Below are positions 8,462 through 15,590 of a DNA stretch of 64,000 bases, piece by piece. The stretch's first letter is position 1. Every line of letters begins with the position of its first letter. Origin of the DNA: Streptomyces xylophagus. GTDB taxonomy: Bacteria > Actinomycetota > Actinomycetes > Streptomycetales > Streptomycetaceae. The notes beneath the pieces were generated by a model, which saw only the letters and a program-made list of their open reading frames with translations, was not told the DNA's origin and ran no database searches. The stretch lies in contig NZ_JNWO01000014.1 in the NCBI RefSeq assembly GCF_000716435.1, positions 173,122 through 237,121 of the forward strand. Direction: 5' to 3'. The translations under genes were made by a program, and so were the position numbers.

Positions 8462-10018
8462 TCACCCAGCCGCCGCACCGCTCTTCTCCGCCAGGTCGAG
8501 GCTGCTGCGCAGACTGACCGGCTTCAGCAGGATCGCGGCGATCACCGCGAGGAGGGCCGCCCCGGCCGAGAGGAGGAAGATCTGCGCCGTGGCGTCGCCG
8601 TACGCGACACGGATGATCTCCTGTACGGCGGCGGGTTGCCCGGCGATGTCCGAGGCGGCGCCCGTGGTCCGCAGTCCCGCGGAAGTGAGCCCGTGCGCGA
8701 TCTGGTCCTGGACGTGCCGGGCCAGTACGGCGCCGAGGACGGAGACGCCGATCGTGCCGCCGAGGGAACGGAAGAAGGACACGGTGGAGCTGGCCGCGCC
8801 GATGTCCTTCAGGGGCACGGTGTTCTGCACGACGAGCACCAGGTTCTGCAGCGTCATGCCGACACCCATCCCGACGCACAGCATCTCCACGCTCAGCAGC
8901 AGGATGGGCGTCCTGGAGTCGATGGTGCCGAGGCCCGCGAAGCCGACCGTGAGGAGGACCGCGCCGGTGATGATGAACGGCTTGATCTTCCCGGTCCGGC
9001 TGATCAGTCGGCCCGCGACCGTGGAGGCGATGAGGATGCCGGCCATCATCGGAATCGTCAGCAGGCCCGCCTCGGTCGGGCTGTGCCCACGGCTGAGCTG
9101 GAAGTACTGACTGAGGAAGACGGCGGCGCCGAACATCGCCGTCCCCACGGCGAGACTGCCGACGATCGCCAGGGCGGTCGTGCGCTGCTTCACGATGCCG
9201 AGCGGTACGACGGGTTCGGCGGCCCGCGACTCCACCCACACGGCCGCGCCGATGAGGGCCAGCCCGCCGGCCACCATGGCCGCGGTCTGCCAGGAGGCCC
9301 AGCCGAAGGAGTTGTCGACGAACGACACCCAGACCAGCAACACGCTGACGCCCGAGGCGATAAGGGTCGCGCCCAGGTAGTCGATCCTGACGTTCTCGCG
9401 GCGGACGACGGGAAGGTTCAGGGTCCGCTGGAGCAGGAACAGGGCCACGGCGGCGATCGGCACGCCGATGAAGAAGCACCAGCGCCAACCCAGCCACGAG
9501 GTGTCGACGATGACACCGCCGAGCAGCGGCCCGCCGATGGTCGAGGTGGCCGTGACACTGCTGAGGTAACCGCTGTAGCGACCGCGCTCGCGCGGCGGGA
9601 TCATCGCCGCGAGGGTGATCTGGACGAGGGCCTGCACCCCTCCCACTCCCACACCCTGCAGGGCCCGCGAGGCGATGAGCTGCCCCGCGGTCTGGCTGAT
9701 CCCGGACGCCACGGCACCCAGCACGAACACGGCGATGGAGGCCTGCACGAGGGTCTTCTTGCTGAACAGATCGGCGAGCTTGCCCCAGATCGGCGTCGTC
9801 GCCGTGGTGGTGAGGAGGGTCGCGGTGACGACCCACGTGTACTGGGTCTGCGATCCGTGCACCGCCCCGATGATCTTCGGCAGCGCGCTGGAGACGACCG
9901 TACTGCTGAGGGTGGAGACGAACAGCGCGAGCAGCAGCCCGCTGAGCGCCTTCAGCACCTTCCGGCGGGCCGCGGGGGACGTGTCCGTGGGACTCGACTC
10001 GTTCACTGCCGTGCTCAT
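8462..10018 (-). CDS. MFS transporter, DHA2 (EmrB/QacA) 14-TMS drug exporter
   Basis: A 518-residue membrane protein with the 14-helix DHA2 layout: helix 1 ALFVSTLSSTVVSSALPKI (the D/E-poor version of motif D1), motif A GKLADLFSKKT, and motif C region RALQGVGVGGVQAL. The start ATG has GGAG 10 bases upstream. The promoter region carries two tandem palindromes (10043-10092) that look like repressor sites, but no regulator gene adjoins it on that side; the nearest are the GntR gene behind it and the IclR gene beyond the dehydratase. Substrate probably a toxic amphipathic compound; unspecified. Confidence 0.9.
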   Translation of the reverse strand: MSTAVNESSPTDTSPAARRKVLKALSGLLLALFVSTLSSTVVSSALPKIIGAVHGSQTQYTWVVTATLLTTTATTPIWGKLADLFSKKTLVQASIAVFVLGAVASGISQTAGQLIASRALQGVGVGGVQALVQITLAAMIPPRERGRYSGYLSSVTATSTIGGPLLGGVIVDTSWLGWRWCFFIGVPIAAVALFLLQRTLNLPVVRRENVRIDYLGATLIASGVSVLLVWVSFVDNSFGWASWQTAAMVAGGLALIGAAVWVESRAAEPVVPLGIVKQRTTALAIVGSLAVGTAMFGAAVFLSQYFQLSRGHSPTEAGLLTIPMMAGILIASTVAGRLISRTGKIKPFIITGAVLLTVGFAGLGTIDSRTPILLLSVEMLCVGMGVGMTLQNLVLVVQNTVPLKDIGAASSTVSFFRSLGGTIGVSVLGAVLARHVQDQIAHGLTSAGLRTTGAASDIAGQPAAVQEIIRVAYGDATAQIFLLSAGAALLAVIAAILLKPVSLRSSLDLAEKSGAAAG

Positions 10019-10042
10019 CAGACAGACTCCAAGTCACCGGTT

Positions 10043-10092
10043 CGCTATACAGCACGTATAGCGACATCGAGTCACCATACACGGCGCATAGC
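10043..10092. promoter_or_regulatory. two tandem operator-like palindromes upstream of the DHA2 exporter
   Basis: GCTATAC-N5-GTATAGC (10044-10062; a perfect palindrome extending to 8-base arms at 10043-10063) and ACCATAC-N5-GCATAGC (10074-10092) have the same 7-5-7 architecture. Their centres are 30 bp apart, about three helical turns, so two dimers could bind on one face. They lie 25-75 bp ahead of the exporter start, where a promoter is expected. TetR-like binding is the most natural reading. Confidence 0.6.
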
Positions 10093-10126
10093 AGCGCGAA
10101 ACAGTGCCGTCCTGGCGACCGCGGTG

Positions 10127-11839
10127 TCAGTGCGATTCCCGGCTCACCTCCGAGCCGCTGGAGCCGACGAGGAAGTCCAGGTCGCAGCCCGTGTCGGCCT
10201 GGAGGACGTGGTCCACGTAGAGCCGCTCCCAGCCGCGCCGAGGGGTGGCGAAGGCCGTGACGGTGGCCAAGTCGGGTGTCCTGCGGGCCAGTTCGTCGTC
10301 CGGTACGTCGACGTCGATACGGCGGGCATCGACGTCGAGGACGACGAAGTCCCCCGTCCGCACCAGCGCGAGCGGGCCACCGGCCGCGGCCTCCGGTGCC
10401 ACGTGCAGGACGACCGTGCCGTACGCCGTGCCGCTCATCCGGCCGTCGCAGACACGGACCATGTCGCGGACACCTTGTTCGAGGAGCTTCTTGGGCAGGG
10501 GCATGTTCGACACCTCCGGCATGCCGGGGTAGCCCTTGGGGCCGCAGCCGCGCAGGACGAGGACGGAGTCGGCGTCGACGTCGAGGTCCGGGTCGTCGAC
10601 GCGGGCGTGGAAGTCCTCGATGCTGTCGAAGACCACCGCCCGGCCACGGTGACGCAGCAGGTGCGCGGAGGCCGCCGCGGGTTTGATCAGTGCTCCGGAG
10701 GGGGCGAGGTTGCCTCGCAGTACGGCGATCCCGCCCTCGGCGACGAGTGGTTCGGCGCGGGTACGGATGACCTCCGGGTCCCAGATCGGGGCGTCGTCAA
10801 GGTAGTTGACCAGTGGTTTCCCGGTGACGGTCAGCGCGTCGGGGTCGAGCAGGTCGCGGACCTCGCGCAGTACGGCGAGCAGGCCTCCGGCGCGGTGGAG
10901 GTCGTCCATGAGGAAGCGGCCGGCCGGCTGGAGGTCCACGAGGACCGGCACGCGTGAGCCGATGCGGTCGAAGTCGTCGAGCGACAGGTCGACACCGAGG
11001 CGGCCGGCGATCGCGAGCAGGTGGACGACCGCGTTGGTGGACCCGCCGACGGCGGCCAGGGCGACGATCGCGTTGTGGAAGGACGCCTTGGTCAGGAAGG
11101 TGCCGGGGCGCCGGTCGGCGGCGACCATGTCGACCACGAGTCGGCCGGTGTCGTGGGCGGCGACCAGCAGTCGGCTGTCGGGGGCGGGGGTGCCGGCGAC
11201 CCCGGGGACGACGGTGCCCAGCGCTTCGGCGACCAGGGCCATCGTGGAGGCGGTGCCCATCGTGTTGCAGTGGCCCCGGCTGCGGATCATCGACGACTCG
11301 GACCGGGTGAACTGCTCCTGCGAGAGCGTGCCGGCCCGGACCTCCTCCGACAGCCGCCAGACATCAGTACCGCAGCCCAGTGGCGTACCCCGGAAGGTCC
11401 CGGTCAGCATCGGGCCGCCCGGCACCACGACAGCCGGCAGATCCACCGACGCGGCGGCCATGAGCAGCGAAGGGATGGTCTTGTCGCAACCGCCCAACAG
11501 GACAACGCCGTCAAGGGGGTTGGCCCGCAGCATCTCCTCGGTGGCCATCGCCGCCATGTTCCGCCAGAGCATGGCCGTGGGCCGCACCTGGGTCTCCCCC
11601 AGCGACACCACGGGCAGGTCCAGCGGGATACCGCCCGCCTCGTACACACCGTTGCGCACGGATGCCGCCACCTCGTTCAGGTGCGCGTTGCAAGGGGTCA
11701 GGTCCGAGGCGGTGTTGGCGATGGCGATCTGCGGGCGGCCGGTGAAGGCGCCCTCCGGGACACCGCGCCGCATCCACGCCCGATGGATGTAGGCATTGCG
11801 GTCCTGACCCTCGTACCACTGCGCACTGCGGAGTCTCAT
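10127..11839 (-). CDS. IlvD/Edd family dehydratase (sugar-acid dehydratase, arabonate/xylonate type)
   Basis: A 570-residue iron-sulfur dehydratase. The three cluster-ligand cysteines are visible at C50 (DLTPCNAH), C118 (LLGGCDKT) and C191 (SRGHCNTMGTAST), and the C-terminal GCGPKGYPGMPE and CDGRMSG blocks are conserved. The start at 11839 is preferred to the ATG at 11866 because AAGGAG precedes it by 8 bases. The opening RSAQWY and the setting (divergent IclR regulator plus zinc dehydrogenase, no isoleucine-valine genes) favour a sugar-acid dehydratase over IlvD, removing water from an aldonate to give a 2-keto-3-deoxy acid. Substrate not determinable. Confidence 0.88.
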   Translation of the reverse strand: MRLRSAQWYEGQDRNAYIHRAWMRRGVPEGAFTGRPQIAIANTASDLTPCNAHLNEVAASVRNGVYEAGGIPLDLPVVSLGETQVRPTAMLWRNMAAMATEEMLRANPLDGVVLLGGCDKTIPSLLMAAASVDLPAVVVPGGPMLTGTFRGTPLGCGTDVWRLSEEVRAGTLSQEQFTRSESSMIRSRGHCNTMGTASTMALVAEALGTVVPGVAGTPAPDSRLLVAAHDTGRLVVDMVAADRRPGTFLTKASFHNAIVALAAVGGSTNAVVHLLAIAGRLGVDLSLDDFDRIGSRVPVLVDLQPAGRFLMDDLHRAGGLLAVLREVRDLLDPDALTVTGKPLVNYLDDAPIWDPEVIRTRAEPLVAEGGIAVLRGNLAPSGALIKPAAASAHLLRHRGRAVVFDSIEDFHARVDDPDLDVDADSVLVLRGCGPKGYPGMPEVSNMPLPKKLLEQGVRDMVRVCDGRMSGTAYGTVVLHVAPEAAAGGPLALVRTGDFVVLDVDARRIDVDVPDDELARRTPDLATVTAFATPRRGWERLYVDHVLQADTGCDLDFLVGSSGSEVSRESH

Positions 11840-11889
11840 CGTCGAGCTCCTTCCGACAATCGACACGAAGGTCTATTTTTTGGAACGCC

Positions 11890-12714
11890 ATGGAGCTTAC
11901 GCAGACGCACGACGGGGTGGCAGTCCCCGGCCGGGACGGCCCAACAGGCCCCGACCGCGGCCGACTTGTGGGATCGGACCGGGTCCTGGCCGTCCTCAGG
12001 GAACTCGCCCGGTATCCCGGCGGAGTGGGCCTGGAGGAGCTGACCCGGACGGTCGGCAGCCCCAAACCGACCGTGCACCGGGCGCTGGGTGCGCTGCGCC
12101 GGGCCGGTCTGGCCGACCAGGACGGCCGCGGCCACTACCTGCTCGGCGACGAGTTCGTCCGGATGGCCTTCGCCCATCACGAGGCCCGTCCTGAGCCGGT
12201 CCGCCTCCGGCCCCTGCTCGAAGCACTGGCCGCACGGTTCGGCGAGACCGCGCACTACGCGATCCTGGACGGCCGCGAGGTCGTCCACCGGGCCAAGGCC
12301 GACCCGGCGGCAGGCGCCGTCCGGCTGACCTCGACGGTCGGCGGCCGCAACCCAGCGCACGCCACCGCTGCCGGAAAGCTGCTCCTCGCCCACCAGTTGG
12401 ACACCGTCGAGGACGTCAGGGAGTGGATCGGCGACACGCCCCTGGCACGCCGTACACCGCGGACCCTGTGCACGGCACCTGCCCTGCACCGCGAGCTGCG
12501 CACCATCCGCGCCGAGGGCCACGCCTGCGACGACCAGGAGAACGAGGCCGGCGTCAACTGCCTCGCCCTGCCCGTGTACGCGACCTCACCGTCGGCCCCC
12601 TCCGGCGCCGTGAGCATCAGCGCACTGGCCTACCGCACACCCCTGTCCATCCTGCTCGACGCGCTCGACGAGATCCGTGCCGTGCTCGGGCCCCTGGGTG
12701 AGCCGCCCCGATGA
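11890..12714 (+). CDS. IclR-family transcriptional regulator
   Basis: A 274-residue regulator: IclR winged helix at about residues 28-95 (LAVLRELARYPGGVGLEEL, SPKPTVHRALGALRRAGL) followed by the effector-binding domain (TAHYAILDGREVVH, HATAAGKLLLA, GVNCLALPV). It is divergent from the dehydratase with only 50 bases between, and couples by ATGA to the zinc dehydrogenase. It most likely controls both, responding to a sugar acid or its keto-deoxy product. A TGGAA half-site (part of the known IclR-type inverted repeat) sits in the AT-rich spacer, but I see no full palindrome. Confidence 0.9.
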   Translation: MELTQTHDGVAVPGRDGPTGPDRGRLVGSDRVLAVLRELARYPGGVGLEELTRTVGSPKPTVHRALGALRRAGLADQDGRGHYLLGDEFVRMAFAHHEARPEPVRLRPLLEALAARFGETAHYAILDGREVVHRAKADPAAGAVRLTSTVGGRNPAHATAAGKLLLAHQLDTVEDVREWIGDTPLARRTPRTLCTAPALHRELRTIRAEGHACDDQENEAGVNCLALPVYATSPSAPSGAVSISALAYRTPLSILLDALDEIRAVLGPLGEPPR

Positions 12715-13742
12715 ACAACCGCCTCATGCGGGCGTTCGTCCTGACAGCCCCCGGGAAGTACGCGGTTCAGGAGGTTCCGGCACCGATCGCGGCGCCCGGC
12801 GAGGCCGTCATCGATGTCGAGCGGGTCGGCGTGTGCGGCACTGACATGGAGTTCTTCACCGGCGCGATGGCCTATCTCCATCAAGGCCACTCCACCTACC
12901 CCATGCGGCTCGGCCACGAGTGGGCCGGCCGTGTCGCGGCGGTCGGCGCCGGAGTGGACCCGGCGTGGGTGGGCCGGCGGGTCATGGGCGACACCATGCT
13001 CGGCTGCGGTGTCTGCCGCCGCTGCCGACGGGGTCACCAGCATGTGTGCGAGAAGCGGCAGGAGCTCGGCATACGCGGGGAGCGGCCCGGTGCCCTCGCG
13101 GAGCAACTCGCCGTGCCCGTCTCCTCGTTGCACGTCCTGCCCGACTCCGTCGACTCCGTGCTGGGCGCGCTGGTGGAGCCGGGCGGCAACGCCCTGCGGG
13201 CGGCACGGGCCGCAGCGCCACGGCCCGGTGACCGGGCGCTGGTCCTGGGTCCCGGAACCATCGGCCTGCTGGTCGCGATGTTCCTCCGGGCCGCCGGTGC
13301 GGAGGTGCATCTGATGGGCCGCGCCGACAACTCCCCTGTCCTCGCCCACGAGTTGGGCTTCGAGCAGATGTGGACGGAGGACTCCGTGCCGGACCTGCCG
13401 TTCGACGCGGTCGTCGACGCCTCGAACGCCGCCCATCTGCCGGGCCTGGCACTGGAGTTGGTGGAGCCGGCCGGACGTGTCGTGTACGTGGGACTGGCCG
13501 GTGAGCCCAGCAGGATCGACACCCGCAGGCTCGCGCTCAAGGACGTGACCGCGGTGGGCGTACTGTCCGCGTCCCCCGGCCTCGACGACACCATCCGCGC
13601 GTACGCCGACGGCACCGTCGACCCGAGGCCTCTCGTCGCCGCGACCGTCGGCCTGGAACAGGTCGGAGCCGTCCTCGCCGGCGAGCGCCCGGCCGACGCC
13701 GGCCCCGGACCGAAGATCCACGTCGACCCACGGACGAGCTGA
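12711..13742 (+). CDS. zinc-dependent alcohol/polyol dehydrogenase (MDR family)
   Basis: A 343-residue medium-chain dehydrogenase. Catalytic zinc ligands are C42 (RVGVCGTDMEF) and the H of GHEWAG; the structural zinc lobe has four cysteines in GCGVCRRCRRGHQHVC; the NAD(P) site reads VLGPGTIGLL. It resembles the threonine/galactitol/sorbitol dehydrogenase group. Start ATG overlaps the IclR stop (ATGA), so the two are co-translated. Likely oxidises a sugar, polyol or hydroxy acid in the same route as the IlvD/Edd dehydratase. Confidence 0.88.
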   Translation: MNNRLMRAFVLTAPGKYAVQEVPAPIAAPGEAVIDVERVGVCGTDMEFFTGAMAYLHQGHSTYPMRLGHEWAGRVAAVGAGVDPAWVGRRVMGDTMLGCGVCRRCRRGHQHVCEKRQELGIRGERPGALAEQLAVPVSSLHVLPDSVDSVLGALVEPGGNALRAARAAAPRPGDRALVLGPGTIGLLVAMFLRAAGAEVHLMGRADNSPVLAHELGFEQMWTEDSVPDLPFDAVVDASNAAHLPGLALELVEPAGRVVYVGLAGEPSRIDTRRLALKDVTAVGVLSASPGLDDTIRAYADGTVDPRPLVAATVGLEQVGAVLAGERPADAGPGPKIHVDPRTS

Positions 13743-13792
13743 CGCGCGACCCATGGCGGGAACTCGTAGGCGACGTCCCGGTGTCCACCGAA

Positions 13793-13831
13793 CGCCGTCC
13801 GCCGTCCGCCGTCCGCCGTCCACCGTCCACC
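13793..13831 (+). repeat. heptanucleotide tandem repeat
   Basis: Four perfect copies of CGCCGTC (13793-13820), a fifth with one change (CACCGTC) and a partial copy, lying in the 212-base gap between the zinc dehydrogenase and the convergent TetR gene. Being a non-multiple-of-three microsatellite outside any gene, it is a likely length-variable locus with no evident function. Confidence 0.8.
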
Positions 13832-13954
13832 AAGAGGGGGAGCAGGTAGGCGCGGCCGGGAACCCGCTGCACAGACGGGTACGGCCTCGTGGATCAACTC
13901 GCCCAGCCGCTCGCCGGTTTGGGTGCGCAGGTCTTCCGGGACCGGGTCTTGTGC

Positions 13955-14575
13955 CTACTGGTCCTGATCCGGGTGGCGGGCCAGGGACGCGAGGACGATC
14001 TCGCGCGCCGCGCGGACGGTGGCCGTGAAGGCGGACGGGTCCCGGCCGATGCGTTCGGCTCCGGCGCGCATGGCACCGGACAGCAGTTCCACCGTGAGGT
14101 GTACGTCGCCGACATCGCGGAACTCTCCGCGCGCGATGCCGTCCCGGACGACGTTCTCCACCTCGACCACGATCGCGTGGAACGGGTTGGCCGGCCCCTT
14201 GGGCAGTTCGGCGACCAGCGGGCCGGAACCCGGCCGGAACATCGGCCGCATGGCCTCGTCGGTGGACGCCTCCAGGATCGCTTCGATGATCTCCCGCATC
14301 CGCTCCGCGGCCGGGTCCTCGGAGCGCGCGGCGATCGCGGCCACGCGCTCGACCACGGGCCGGCTCGCCCGCTCGGTCAGGGCCAGGACCAGGGCGCTCT
14401 TGTCGCGGGCGTAGTTGTACAGCGTGTTGCGCGCGAGCCCGGCCCGGGCCGCGATATGGCCCATGTTGATCGAGTCGTAGTCGCGTTCGAGCAGCAACTG
14501 CCGTGTCGCCTCGGCGAGTTCGGCCCACACCATCTCGTGGTGTTCCTCGATGCTGGCTCCCCGGATACGCGGCAT
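13955..14575 (-). CDS. TetR-family transcriptional regulator
   Basis: A 206-residue regulator with the TetR helix-turn-helix at about residues 15-60 (RQLLLERDYDSINMGHIAARAG, NTLYNYARDKSAL) and a divergent ligand domain. AAAGGAG lies upstream of the ATG. It is the second gene after the SnoaL-like protein on the same strand, 70 bases downstream, so the two probably form an operon whose promoter carries the nested palindrome at 15151-15189; autoregulation there is a reasonable inference. Confidence 0.88.
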   Translation of the reverse strand: MPRIRGASIEEHHEMVWAELAEATRQLLLERDYDSINMGHIAARAGLARNTLYNYARDKSALVLALTERASRPVVERVAAIAARSEDPAAERMREIIEAILEASTDEAMRPMFRPGSGPLVAELPKGPANPFHAIVVEVENVVRDGIARGEFRDVGDVHLTVELLSGAMRAGAERIGRDPSAFTATVRAAREIVLASLARHPDQDQ

Positions 14576-14645
14576 CCGGTCATTCTCCTTTCCCTGCGGC
14601 TTCCCTGTCGCCCGGGGTCGACCTCGGCCCCCGCCGCCGGTATGC

Positions 14646-15107
14646 CTATTCGGCGGGCAGGGCGGCGCTCGCCAGCTGCGCGTTCTCCTGGTGCGTCGAG
14701 GTGAGCTTCACCCGGTCGAGACGCCAGCCGTCCGCCGTACGGACCGCCTCGTTGTCGTAGAAGCCGACCACCAGCCATCGGTTGGGCCCGTCTCCGGCCG
14801 CCTCGTCCGGGAGCCAGTGCTCGGCACGGACGTGTGCGTGGATCGTCGCGCGGTCGCCGTCGATGTCGACGACGTGGCCCGTGATCGCATGGTGGGTCGC
14901 CGCGAAGGGCGCGAAGGCGCCCCGGAGGATCTCGGTGTACTGGCCGAGCGGCGTCTCCATCGGCGGCATGCCGGTGACCGACGAGAAGTCGAGCGTCAGC
15001 GGGTCGGTGAAGACCCGGCGGGGCAGCTCCGTGAACTCCTTCTGGTCCGCGATGTCGGCGTAGAGGCCCAGCAGTTGGATGATGTCGGCGCGATCGTCGG
15101 CGTTCAT
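14646..15107 (-). CDS. SnoaL-like / NTF2-fold protein
   Basis: A 153-residue protein of the SnoaL_4 type: N-terminal helical ADIIQLLGLYADIADQKEF, then the cone-shaped sheet with HHAITGHVVDIDGDRATIHAHVRAEHW and VVGFYDNEAVRTADGWRLDRVKL. Family members include polyketide cyclases, isomerases, dehydratases and many orphan small-molecule enzymes, so activity cannot be assigned. Starts at an ATG with AAAGGGA upstream. Paired with the TetR gene downstream and preceded by a striking palindromic operator. Confidence 0.85.
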   Translation of the reverse strand: MNADDRADIIQLLGLYADIADQKEFTELPRRVFTDPLTLDFSSVTGMPPMETPLGQYTEILRGAFAPFAATHHAITGHVVDIDGDRATIHAHVRAEHWLPDEAAGDGPNRWLVVGFYDNEAVRTADGWRLDRVKLTSTHQENAQLASAALPAE

Positions 15108-15150
15108 GAGAAGAGTCCCTTTCCACCCGCACTATGGCGACGCATCTTTA

Positions 15151-15189
15151 TGCGACAACCTGTCGTAAACATTACGACAGGTTGTCGCA
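15151..15189. promoter_or_regulatory. 39-bp perfect palindrome with nested operators upstream of the SnoaL-TetR pair
   Basis: TGCGACAACCTGTCGTAA (15151-15168) and its exact reverse complement (15172-15189) flank the trinucleotide ACA. Each arm contains a smaller palindrome, CGACA-N3-TGTCG (15153-15165 and 15175-15187), so it reads as two 13-bp TetR-style sites with centres 22 bp apart. The proximal edge is 44 bp from the SnoaL start codon, inside the expected promoter. Best candidate operator for the TetR protein encoded at 13955-14575. Confidence 0.75.
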
Positions 15190-15244
15190 AAAATCGAGCC
15201 GAGGGGCTGCCGTGCGGGCGCCGGCAGGGGGCGATCGCCCGCTG

Positions 15245-15547
15245 TCAGCCCGTGTGAATGCCGACCTCGGTGTCGTGGCTGCGGCGGGCGGCGACCGCGT
15301 GCAGGTCGGCGACGAAGACCCGTGAGTGGTGCGGATGGTCCTCGGGCGGGTATGTCGCGCGGGACGACCGATCGGTGAACCAGCGGTACGCGAAGCCGGT
15401 GGCGGGGCCTCGCGGTTCCGGGGCCCTGCCGAGCAGCGCTGCGGCCGGCTCGTTCTGGACGCGGGTCTCGTGCAGGTCGGTGATGACCTGGGCCGGCGTG
15501 GTGGCCGGCCGGTCCAGCAGCGAGGGCGCGCACGGCCGACCAGTCAC
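15245..15547 (-). pseudogene. remnant of an XRE/MmyB-type regulator (ligand-binding domain only)
   Basis: The reading frame gives VITDLHETRVQNEPAAALLG and YRWFTDRSSRATYPPEDH then HSRVFVADLHAVAARR, which match the conserved core of the MmyB-like ligand-binding domain (PF17765) of Streptomyces XRE regulators. The N-terminal helix-turn-helix domain of about 90 residues is missing, because the esterase gene and its terminator begin immediately upstream, and the last 30 or so residues after DTEV are replaced by unrelated sequence. It cannot bind DNA as it stands and is best called a decayed gene. Confidence 0.75.
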
Positions 15548-15562
15548 TACCTGGTCGGCCGT
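15532..15562 (-). terminator. hairpin terminator of the carboxylesterase gene
   Basis: ACGGCCGACCAG and its perfect complement CTGGTCGGCCGT (12-base arms) enclose a 7-base loop, starting 28 bases after the esterase stop codon. There is no U-tract, as is common for Streptomyces terminators. Confidence 0.65.
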
Positions 15563-15590
15563 CGGGCGAAGCGGGGCAGAGGTGCCCGGG

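Noticed and set aside
8361..10082. Alternative 573-codon minus frame beginning over the exporter promoter
   Set aside because: It is a shifted frame of the exporter gene, is not hydrophobic, and would place its start inside the operator palindromes.
10127..11839. ilvD of branched-chain amino acid synthesis
   Set aside because: No ilv or leu genes are adjacent; the divergent IclR regulator and zinc dehydrogenase and the RSAQWY start fit a sugar-acid dehydratase better. A gene symbol was therefore not given.
15134..15325. Small plus-strand frame across the 39-bp palindrome
   Set aside because: Its translation comes from the palindrome itself (repeated CRK-type residues), has no ribosome site and no recognisable protein.
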